Source: Rhypophila decipiens
Lineage: Eukaryota; Ascomycota; Sordariomycetes; Sordariales; Naviculisporaceae
Assembly (NCBI GenBank): GCA_033297075.1
Contig: MU858046.1
Span: forward strand, 186,001 to 250,000
DNA length: 64,000 nt
Direction: 5' to 3'
In this document: positions 35,578 through 45,197 of the stretch, in pieces
Numbering within the stretch: position 1 is the first letter of the stretch
How the letters are laid out: each line of letters begins with the position of its first letter
Made by a program: the position numbers and the translations under genes
Notes under the pieces: generated by a model
Told to the model about the DNA's origin: nothing
Seen by the model: only the letters and a program-made list of their open reading frames with translations
The model's database searches: none

Positions 35578-37808
35578 ATGGTTCGGTGGCCATTCACCAG
35601 TCGACGCGAACGGAAGCGCCGACCCATGGGTATAAATTGCAGCACCGTCCACGACGACTCAGATAGCAATGCCGAGAAAGATTCGAAAACTGCAGACCAG
35701 ACTCTCTCGGAAACAGTCAGGGTGCCCCACCACCATTGTCCGTCCAAAACCATGGCTGACGACCCCCGCAGAGCACCACCACCGCCTCCGCATGATGGGC
35801 CGGGTCCTGGTTCCGATCTCGTCGCTCGGAGTGGGAATCAGTATAGCCTGCTCGATGGCTATGACAGTGCTATCGACAGGAGGTTACAGACCCCTGGTCC
35901 AAAGGCTGATCTCCATCACAACAGCCAGAGTGAGTATTATGCTCAACGCGAGCTGCTCCAGAAACGGCAGGCTACTCTGGCGTTCGACTTTGTCTGCACA
36001 AGCAGGGCGAATGCCGCTGAGCGAAGGGCCAACGAAATCCTGCAAGCAGTCAAGAGGAAAGACATCAAGCTAGTCTACGAGGCAGCCGAGGCACGAACGG
36101 GTTATGGCGGCCAAAAGCACCCACGGTTTTTTGGCGACCACTTCTTGTCTAATGCCGACTTGATTGAAAAGACGGAGCTCTTCAATATTGCTCATTTAAT
36201 GCCCAAAGGCGCTCATCTCCACATCCATTTCAATGCCAACTTATTACCACACGTCCTGGTCGACATTGCCAAGAAGATGGACCACATGTACGTCATGAGC
36301 AACGTTCCTCTGATGACGGCGAATGGAGACTCTACTGGGTTCGATGGCTGCAAGATCTCCTTCAGCATAATAAGCGCAGATAACGTCAAGCAAAAACGAG
36401 AAGAAAACGGCGTACAGAGCCTCTTTGACGTGGCCTACATACCCAAGGAACCCATGCCATTCAAGGAATTCTGTCACAAATTTCAGAAATTCTACAACCA
36501 GTCACATGGCAAGGAGGAGCACGACGACACTGTGAATGTCGATAAATGGTTACATAAAAAGCTGGTGTTTCAAGAAGAGGAGACCTACAACCTACTCCAG
36601 ACCGCTGATGGGTGAGTACATGCGTTGGAAATAATAGAGACCGAGCTGACAGATGCTATAGCGCCTGGGAAAAGTTTAACGGCCGCACACAAATGATGAA
36701 AGGCCTCTTCAATTATGTGACTGCGTACAAGCGATATACCCGGAGTTGCCTGGAGGACTTTGTCGAAGACAACATCCAATATGTCGAAATTAGGCCAAAT
36801 TTCATGGCGACGAACCAAGTCTGGGAGGACGACGGATCATCTCAGCTGGACAACAAAGGTATAATGAAGCTCATCATGGATGAATATGACGCGTTCCAGA
36901 AGGAGCACAAGAAGCAGGTCCTTAAAGGGCTCAAAATCATCTACTGCACACCAAGGTCATTTGAGCCCTATCAGGTTAAAAAGTCTCTGAGAGAATGTCT
37001 AGAGTTCAAGATACTCTGGCCCGAGTGGATTGCGGGTAAGTCCTATCCCAGATCAGCTCAGATTGATGGGAATACTAATGTATTTGCCCAAAGGATTTGA
37101 CCTTGTCGGCGAGGAGAGCAAAGGAAGGCCTCTGAAGGATTTTGTCCCGGAGTTTCTCCAATTCAAGCAGGATTGTGCGGAGAAGGGAAAGAATATTCCC
37201 TTTCTTTTCCACTGCGGAGAGACGCTCTCTATCGGTGGCGAGACCGACGGGAACTTGTTCGACGCGTTGCTCCTCGGCTCAAAGCGAATAGGTCACGGCT
37301 TCGCGCTTCCCCGGCACCCTTATGTGATGGAGAAGATGAAGGCGCAGAATATTTGCATCGAGGTGTGCCCCATTTCCAACGAGATCTTGGGTTTGACGCC
37401 GAGGATGAATGGGCATGCGGTATACAGTTTACTGGCGAACAATGTGCACTGCACCGTAAGCACGGACAATGGGACATTATTCAGGTGCGGATCTATGCCA
37501 TGACCATCTTTCTGTTTGGGCTCTTTAACTAACAAGGCCGTCTCAGATCGCGCCTCAGTCATGACTTTTACCAGATGATGGCAGGAAAACCCGACATGAC
37601 TCTTCACGGATGGCGACAACTAATTGAATGGAGTATTGAACATTCTTGCACGGACGGTGATGAAAGGAAGGAGCTCTATGAGTCTTGGTTGGCCATGTGG
37701 GAGAAGTTCTGTCTGGACATGATTGCCCTCTACGAGGGTGAATTGGAACTTGAAGGATACCTCGAGCCGCGAAACGACCAAGACGAGAACATGCGTGATG
37801 TTTCATGA
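35578..37808 (+). CDS. ADA2/CECR1-family adenosine deaminase-like protein
   Basis: The family hydrolyses adenosine to inosine and ammonia; the natural substrate of fungal members is less certain. Exons are 35578-36611, 36662-37035, 37094-37484 and 37547-37808, giving 686 residues with frame kept at each junction. Counted from 35578, the metal and catalytic motifs are HLHIH at about residues 213-217, HCGET (His509, Glu512), RIGHG (His537) and STDN (Asp594). Asn595 replaces the second Asp of the classic SSDD/SSDDP motif. The N-terminal 130 residues are Pro/Ser-rich and look disordered. There is no signal peptide, unlike secreted animal ADA2. The start is uncertain: 35578 gives the longest form, 35626 starts MGINCS, and 35752 (MADDPRR) has the strongest initiation context with A at -3 and G at +4, giving 628 residues. 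Confidence 0.88.
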
Positions 37809-39237
37809 AATTGGGGTTCGCGGGGCAGCGTCACGGTTCTACGCAATCTTCTTCAGAAGGTTTTTTCACGGTTTTTACGGACGCCATCTTGATCTTTCTG
37901 ACACGATACCGATCAACTCCGTGGATAATTCTCGATAACGAAGAGCGGTGTTATGCAATTCGGACCGCCTCGGGACTGGGTTGGGACGGATTCGTGGAGC
38001 AAGACACAGAACTGAGGCGCCGAATGGCTTTATTGATGATGAATGGTTATGCGAATATGAGATTTTGGTTTACTTTTTTGATACCTTTGGGGACTTGGAA
38101 GGATACAGGTCATAAGAGGACTAGATATTTGACACTACAAACCAGAGCAGTACACTCAAATTATTGCTTGGAGTGTTCATTGTCATCTCTCAACGTCTGG
38201 TAATTGCCCCAGGAGATCAACGTTTCCTTCCTCAACCAGTCCATTCTCACGGGACATCGCCAACATGACTTCAGGACACATTTTCCACAAGTCTGCCTGT
38301 GAAACCACTTGCAATATCAACAGGCAGCCTTGGACAACCAAGCCAGCCAGAGCCTCGTTTCACAACTTCATCGTGAACCCGTCTCGTGCGGGGAAGGGGG
38401 CGGGCGGGCGGGCGACAGTGGCTCAGCCGCAATGGTGGTTGGACGACAAGCGGGCCAATTGGTTCCAGAAGAGGAAAAGCCGGGTGCACATCCAGGCTGT
38501 GTAACATGCAGCAAGTGGACCGATCCCTTTTTCATTGCTTGATCAGGCCGCCATCTTCAGGTGAATCGTGATTATGCATGAGAAACTGAGACAAGGAAGA
38601 AGGGAAGAAGCGCGGCTAGTCGAGCTGCTGAGAATCATCTTTGCTCAGTTCATGATGATATCTGTTATTCGGTTAAAGACGCGATATCATTAACTAATCT
38701 TGAGATTCTTGCGCGACCTTACACAGGTTGTGTAGTTCTGACAGTACGACCTGGAAATCTGGACCCATCTACGCGCTGCCGCGCAATTGATCGCGCTCAC
38801 GACGACTTGACAGAGACCTCTCCCGCAAGGCTTTCGCTGTCCCACGATCCACAAGTGAAAACTGCGGACCAGCCATACATAGCTACCCGCTTGGGCGGTT
38901 CGAGGACGGCACAGCGACAGGCGAACTGGGGGCTTTTTCCGCCTGGTACGTCAGCGGTGTTACTGACCAGACAAGGCTGGCACCCAAACAGGAGCTTGAA
39001 TCCCATAAGGGATTGAACTCTGGTTCGTTCCATTCAGCCATTTGCCACTTTGAGATTCGTGAGCAAGTTCCTTTTGAAGAGGAGTTCACTTCGCCGCCCT
39101 TTTTTTCTCAGAAGAGTTCAAACCAAGGATACGCCCATCAAACCAAACACCGACTACCAGCATTTATTCCCCTCGCCGCCCATAACATAGCTCCCTGCTT
39201 TTCCTACTGAGAACCGGGAGCCAAGCCAAAGGCAGCC
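37809..39237. other. Intergenic, between two plus-strand genes
   Basis: This holds the 3' flank of the deaminase-like gene and the promoter of the membrane-protein gene. Short frames of about 60-130 codons are present but lack domains or codon bias. I see nothing else definable. Confidence 0.55.
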
Positions 39238-41142
39238 ATGGCCGACGAAGAAGCCGATACTCTTCTTGGCAAGTTCCTTTCCTGGTTCCCTTCGGGCAAA
39301 GACGACCCGAAAGGATGGCGTTTCGACGTCATCACCCTTCTGGCCATCATCGGCGAGGGCAGCGTTGCTGAACACGCCCAAACCATCTCTGCGAGCTCAC
39401 TATGTCTGCTCCCACGGATCATCCCGGCGCCACAGGCCCTGCTCAAGCCCATCAGGCCTCAGAGACTGCCCGAAGTGACGGCCAAGATGGCGGGCGTGTA
39501 CGGCGGTGTCGTGCTTGACACGGTCGGTTTCTTTGCCAACATCATCCACCCTCTGGAGGACCTCAAGCCGTTTGCTTTCAAGGTGCTGGAGATCAAACAC
39601 AAGCATCTTATCGATGCACCCGAGACGCCCATGTCGCCGGGGTGGAAAAACTTGCCCTTTGGCCGCGGTGGTGGCTGGCGCAACTTTACCAAGAAGAGTC
39701 CGACCAAGAAACGGCATCCTCAAGGAGGGATTCCGACCAGCCCAGCGGGCACGGGGATAGGGTCGGCGCTGTTGCTCGCCACTGTCAAGGGGACTGTTTC
39801 AAAAGACGTGAAAGAACAAGCTCACGAGCAGGAGGATATCAAGCCAGAGACAACTCCCGCCCCTGCTCGCCATCCTCCTTCGTTCTCTCAGACTCCAACA
39901 CTCATCTCGGATCCCAAGCACCTCCCCATCAACGACAACAAAAAGCCACCAACAGAAACAGAGCCGGTAACAGCAACAACAAACCACAAAGAAGACACCT
40001 CCATCCTGACCCCAATCTCACCCGCCGCAAGACCTCCTCTTCCCTCCCCCATCCGCCCCTCAACAACCCCCCTACAAACAACAAACCTCCGTCCCCGAAA
40101 AACAACAACCTTCTCCGCCCAAGTCGACCTCCTCGAGCAAGGCCGCGCCCTGCACCGCTCCACAACCCTCGCAGAAAAATTCACAGACATGGTGACAAAC
40201 CCCACAATGGCCAACTCCCAAGACCGCTACACCGTCCCGCCAACCCTCTACTCCCCCTTGCACCTCATATCCCTTTTATCCTTCCTCCTCACAATCGCCC
40301 TCCTGATCTGCTCCATCCGCTGGAAAGACGGCACCGCCATCGTCGCAATTTCCCTGGTCTCTCTCGCGTCAAGCGTCATCGGCGCGGCATCCTGGTGGCG
40401 CCCGTTGTTAATGAATCGTCGGACTACGAATAAAGTACCGCGAGGGGACGTAGTCATCCGCACACGGGAAGGCGCGTTTGTGCTGATCAAGTGCACCGAG
40501 GAGGTCGCAAGGGAACTCTACTCTGGCACGGAGGAGTGCCAGTATGTGGTGGGGACCAAGTTTTACAGGGTCCTGATGGGTCTCGGCATGGTATTACTCA
40601 TGATCTCTGTCGTCTTGCTGGGAAACTGCGGATGGGAGTCGCAGGCGTTTATAGGCGCTTCGTATATCCTGCTGAACGGCGTGTACTGGGCGCTTGGGCT
40701 GTTACCGCATAAAATGTTTTGGGACCTCGGGAGATATGTATGTGTGGATATCACGCCTCACGATGCGAAAAAGGCCGATGAGCCGACGGGGGAGGATCCT
40801 AGAGAGGGGACGCCGAGTTTTACGCGGACTTTGTGGTTTGCGATTCGCGAGACGAAACATGGCGCTTGGGTGGAGCGCTCGGGGGCCCTCCCCGGCACGG
40901 AACAATGGCGGAGGTGGCTGAGGGAGAGTGTCCAGGCTGCGAGGAGGGGGGAGAGGGGGTGGAAGGCTGTTGGAAGGAAGAATGAGATTATGAAGGAGGA
41001 GATTGAGGCTTGGAGGGAGCAGCGGATTGGGGACGGGGAGGAGGGGGAGGAGGAGGAGGAGCAGGTTGGTTTTGATTTGGCTGAGCAGGAGGCGCCGCTT
41101 GTTCAGGTGCAGGGGCCGATTAGGGCGCCTACTTTTTCGTGA
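39238..41142 (+). CDS. Uncharacterised fungal membrane protein with four predicted helices
   Basis: I do not recognise the family. It is a single open frame of 634 residues starting in the favourable context GCAGCCATGGCC. The N-terminal 130 residues are mixed and probably folded (FLSWFPSGKDDPKGWRFDV...). Residues about 140-330 are Pro/Thr/Lys-rich and likely disordered. Four hydrophobic segments follow near 341-360, 367-388, 441-463 and 471-492, with a soluble loop of about 50 residues between the second and third. The C-terminal 130 residues are charged, with an acidic Glu/Gly run near the end. Base composition changes sharply within the gene: the coding strand is C- and A-rich with little G around 39880-40260, then G-rich from about 40800 to the stop. 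It could be a multi-pass plasma or organelle membrane protein; localisation is unknown. Confidence 0.85.
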   Translation: MADEEADTLLGKFLSWFPSGKDDPKGWRFDVITLLAIIGEGSVAEHAQTISASSLCLLPRIIPAPQALLKPIRPQRLPEVTAKMAGVYGGVVLDTVGFFANIIHPLEDLKPFAFKVLEIKHKHLIDAPETPMSPGWKNLPFGRGGGWRNFTKKSPTKKRHPQGGIPTSPAGTGIGSALLLATVKGTVSKDVKEQAHEQEDIKPETTPAPARHPPSFSQTPTLISDPKHLPINDNKKPPTETEPVTATTNHKEDTSILTPISPAARPPLPSPIRPSTTPLQTTNLRPRKTTTFSAQVDLLEQGRALHRSTTLAEKFTDMVTNPTMANSQDRYTVPPTLYSPLHLISLLSFLLTIALLICSIRWKDGTAIVAISLVSLASSVIGAASWWRPLLMNRRTTNKVPRGDVVIRTREGAFVLIKCTEEVARELYSGTEECQYVVGTKFYRVLMGLGMVLLMISVVLLGNCGWESQAFIGASYILLNGVYWALGLLPHKMFWDLGRYVCVDITPHDAKKADEPTGEDPREGTPSFTRTLWFAIRETKHGAWVERSGALPGTEQWRRWLRESVQAARRGERGWKAVGRKNEIMKEEIEAWREQRIGDGEEGEEEEEQVGFDLAEQEAPLVQVQGPIRAPTFS

Positions 41143-44100
41143 ATCTTCTTTTGAGTCTGTTTGTTTGGGCTGGTTGGAAAGAAATGGAAAGAAAGGTCCG
41201 GATAACATCATGACATGGTTGGAGACTCGGAGGTTTAATTTTGCAAGGTTTTTGGACACTGGGTACAAGGCCATAAATGGTATGGAAAAGGAACGGTTGG
41301 GTAATTAATACCATGGTGTTGCGGATATTGATCTTGTTGTTTTGTATATAGATACCCCTTTTGTTCTATTTGTTTGGACTGTTATAATATGAGGGTGTAA
41401 GAGACACTTGGTTACTACCGTAGGCAGCTAGCACGGGAAACGAATCTAGCTGCATCATTCTTCAGTAAATCTTGCTTTTGAGCTCCCTGAACAAAGTGGT
41501 GAACGCAGAGTTGGGCGAGCTCTGGATATCACGTATGGCGGATTTTCCTACTAATTCTTGCTAAAAAGGCGACCTCAAATGAAGCTGGGGTCTTGAGGTT
41601 AAATGTGAGCGAGGTCGCCTTCACTACTATATGTCGGTGTTTGGATATCCCTTTCTCGCTTCTTCCAAGCTTTAGTACTAGAATCAGTAGGAAACAGTGC
41701 GGTTGCATCTTCCGGTTGACGGAATTTCTAGGCCAAATAGTTTCTACATTACAGATACGTCTGCTGGTAGGAGTTGACCTGATATCCATCGACACCAGCC
41801 CGGATGTTGGCGGGAAGAAGCCGGATGGGACAGGACGAGTTCGGGATTGAAGTGAACAATACGACGGCAACGGCGGTGCGATCTTGTATCGCATTGGCTA
41901 TTTCAATGTCATGTGTGCTGGGCAGTGCGCAGTTGTGCAGTCCAGGCACGATGCTGATATAAAGCCGGATATGGCAGCTGGATCGTGAGCCTCGTCTCTC
42001 AAGGGAACCCCCACGTCAGATTCGGTCAAAGAGGTCACAAGCACAAGCCTTGTTGCCTTGAAATCTGACCCAAAGGTGATGATTCGATGAAAGTGAAGCC
42101 GACAAGCCTGAGAGCCAACCGGCAGGCATGCCAAATTCCGGTCCATCCCGGTAGACGACAAGAACACGGAGCGCAAGACGGGACAGCGATGGTGCCTGCC
42201 AGGTGCGTCTCAGCCTGGAACGAGGCTTGAACTAGGTGAACACAGTGGTGAAACCATGAAGCGGGAGACACCGGCGGTGGAGAACTTGTCCTCCTCGTAG
42301 ATCCGGCCGAACACGGCTCTCGTCGGCATCTCGTGCCTCCCGGCGAGTCCCGAGCCGCATCCGGGACCATCACCAACGAAACTTCGACTCACGATCGATC
42401 GAAAAGAAGAGGTGTGGATCCAATAAACCGGGAATCCTGCAGCACAATTGGTTTTGAGACTCGAGAGAGGAACTTCCAGAGGCTATCCGGCATGCAGGAA
42501 ATCCACAGGTTGAATCAGGACTTTGCATAGATGAGGACCACCTACTTCCGCGGCAATTGCAACGTGCGTACGGATATTGATACTAAGGAGTCCCGCAGCC
42601 TCCGGGCGTACCTGGTTTCTTTATCCCAGCATCCGGCAACAAATGCCTCTTTCTTGAATTCTTTGTTCCTTTCCTCTCAAAACTCGAGGCTGGGCAAGGT
42701 CGTCCCTCCAGAGCAATGCGGGTCAGACTTAATTACCCATCCAATAGTCCGTACGGAGGGACTTATTCCACAGTGCTTCACATGTTGCGTATCTCCCAGG
42801 TGGAGGCGCAATGCATTATATTTTTCCACGCTTTTCGAAGCACATGCAGGTCGTCCAAAGCCGGCAGCATTATTCCAGCGGAAAGGATCCAAATTCGATG
42901 CTGATTAATACCATATCCCACAGCAAGGCTTGAAGCAACTGCGCTGCACAGACCTCATGTAACCTCACGGACTTGAACATGAATTGAGAATGAGTCACAA
43001 AACTCAATTGCACAGTTTCCCGCTTCTTTATTGCATCCTTTGCTCGGTTTGCAAATCCAATTGAGCATTTTTATTCGACAGAACATGTCGATCACATTCC
43101 TTTGCCCTTTCCCGACTTTTCCAAGGTTGCGGTCCGAGATTGTGGAGTACACTGGAGACAGATCTTATCCACTTGGTGGGACAGTAGCGTCGTTTTCAAG
43201 TTTCTTGGTTTATTTTTTTTAGGAATTGCCTCATCAATTATGGGCTTTGGAGGGGGGCTCTTCCGGCTTGGAAGATTGTGGGATAAAAAAGTGCGAATTC
43301 CTTCAACCTCATCCTGATATTGACAGAAGCGGCGTCCCAGGCAGACCGATGATAGGGCTGGCCAAACAGAATCCGACGAATATCGGATCGTCTGCTGTGT
43401 GACAGGAGTTCAAGCATCATGACCATCCACCTGGGCCCATGTGTTTCGAACTCCTTCCCTTTTTCCCCTGTGGTGATCGGATTCCTCGTGTGGGTGAATT
43501 CGATCCAGGACAGGTATCCTCAGCAGGAGCTTACGAGTTACGAGCCCAGGAAGGGAACATCCCAGGCACGCGGACCGCAAGCCCCCATCAGCGAGGCGGG
43601 TCAATCCAACATTTGGTTACACACACACGGCTGGTCGGCAACGGCATTCACTGGTCTGGCATCCAGCCATCCCACTGTGTTTCGCAACCAAGTTGCGTGT
43701 CCCCAGAGTCCTGGCAACTGGTCCTGACGACTGAGGTTGCGAAGCCCGCTGCGTGTTCATCACATCTCTCTTCAACAGGCGACAGAGTCTAGGGCGCGAT
43801 TCGTAGTCCTATCCATCCCCCGTCAATGTGCCTCCTCTTGAGCGGTGTCCTGCATGTCGCGTCCCATCTGTAAAGTCGTAGACAAATTACCGTAGACTAC
43901 TGTACGGAGTAGCATTTTGACATTTGGACGTTTGGCAACGCCCTTGTGCGCGACATGGCAGGAGGCCTGGTCGCCGGCGCCAATTTGGGTTCGCTCCAAT
44001 TCGCAGGTCGCATCTGATTGGTCGACCACTTGAGGGGCTGACACCAAGTGGGGCTGTGCCTGGCATCCCTGCACATCCGAGGGAGAGCAGTACAGAAAAG

Positions 44101-44491
44101 TGAGAGTTTCACAAAGTTTGGGGTTTGCAGCGAACTTCATTTTTTGTGTGCAAAGCCTCTCTGAGCGTGTGACTCACACTTGCCGGATTTGGCTGGCCGT
44201 GCCTTGGGAGCAAATCAAACGGCCTGTCGCTCAAAATCCCGCCGTAGGTTTAGTGGTCCTAGCGGTCCTAGTGGAGCCGAGCAGGTGGGAAACTGCCCTG
44301 GAGCCTGTGGTTTGTGCTGCGGGGCGCACGCACCAACTCGAAAGCCATTCGGTCGCATCCTTTTTGGCTTTTGCTGCCTGATAAAACGGCCGTCCTCGCC
44401 CACTTTTTCCCGCTCACCTCTTCTTCTTTTCCTTCTTCAACCCAACCATTCTCCAACAAACGTACAAAAGCAACCCAAGGCATCCATCAAG
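41143..44491. other. Intergenic, 3' flank of membrane-protein gene and CPC1 promoter
   Basis: No coding frame is supported. The right part is the upstream region of CPC1, with a TGACTCA element at 44170-44176, a GATAAAA sequence near 44380, and a CT-rich tract from about 44400 to 44450 that looks like a fungal transcription start region. Confidence 0.6.
44170..44176. promoter_or_regulatory. TGACTCA element, candidate CPC1/Gcn4 site
   Basis: TGACTCA is the consensus binding site of Gcn4/CPC1 homodimers. It lies about 320 bp upstream of uORF1 and roughly 230 bp upstream of the CT-rich presumed start region. This position suits autoregulation, which is known for related fungal cpcA genes. Whether it is bound here is inferred from sequence only. 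Confidence 0.55.
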
Positions 44492-44500
44492 ATGCGTTAA
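44492..44500 (+). promoter_or_regulatory. CPC1 uORF1 (Met-Arg-stop)
   Basis: The reading is ATG CGT TAA with A at -3. A minimal first uORF is the hallmark of GCN4-type leaders, where ribosomes finish uORF1, stay on the mRNA and resume scanning. It is in the same frame as uORF2 and 226 nt upstream of it. Confidence 0.85.
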
Positions 44501-44549
44501 AGCACTCCCAGGCCCTCGTGTCCCCTCGACTTCAGAACAAGTCGCCACC

Positions 44550-45197
44550 ATTTCTTCCTCAAAGAATAACGTTCTCCCCACTCAATTTTCAACCTCAGTT
44601 CTTCCTGAAAAGGTCGATCTGAACTACAGCTTCCAGCTTCCCAGCTCGCGCTTCAGTTCTTCCAACACCGCCACCATTCACGGCCAAGACTTCCCAGTCT
44701 TCACCACGGATTCAAATCAGTCAACATGGCTTCCCTCCAGTTCACCGAGCCTGCCGGCACACTCCGCGCAACAGCAACAATTGCAGCACCTCAACTTGCC
44801 CAACAATCAGCAGGACTTCGTTCTGTTCGATCAGCCCATCAAGCGTCAACCTAACCGCTCTGTTTCTCAACCATCCGCCAACGGACGTGTAAACCAGACC
44901 AACCTGCTACAGCATCGTACCCAGCAGCTTTTCCCAACTAGTCAACTACAACAGCAGCAGGTTACTTCTCCGTCTGTCCAGCACCAACGGGTTTCCAGCA
45001 TCATCCAGGCCACAGGGCATAATACAACTTCTTCGGCTTTCACCAATCGGTTCAGCTCTTCTGCGCAGAACCAGCATCAGTTCTACGCTTCGTCCGCTCC
45101 CTCGTCAACAGTCGCTTTGAACCTGCAGAACAACCGGCCCGTTCGCCCGCCTGTTCCTTTGTTCACCCAAAGCACTGGTAATATACCACAAGGCAAA
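44550..45197 (+). CDS. Candidate non-AUG N-terminal extension of CPC1
   Basis: The CPC1 frame is open from 44385 with no in-frame AUG before 45198. Two in-frame AUU codons, at 44550 and 44676, each lie directly after GCCACC, an ideal initiation context. Starting at 44550 would give a 471-residue protein. The encoded stretch looks like real protein: Gln/Ser/Asn-rich with short hydrophobic-acidic motifs such as DLNYSFQLP, QDFPVF and QQDFVLFDQP, similar in style to activation domains. Published work on Neurospora cpc-1 and its Pezizomycotina orthologues describes conserved, stop-free, non-AUG-initiated extensions like this one. Which codons are used here is inferred. Confidence 0.65.
44726..44854 (+). 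promoter_or_regulatory. CPC1 uORF2 (42 codons)
   Basis: This AUG has A at -3 and G at +4, a strong context. The frame runs 42 codons to TAA and begins MASLQFTEPAG. Neurospora cpc-1 has a uORF2 of nearly the same length (41 codons). In GCN4-type control this uORF blocks reinitiation at the main start in fed cells and is bypassed when ternary complex is scarce. It overlaps, in another frame, the open CPC1 frame, so these bases could be translated twice. Confidence 0.82.
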
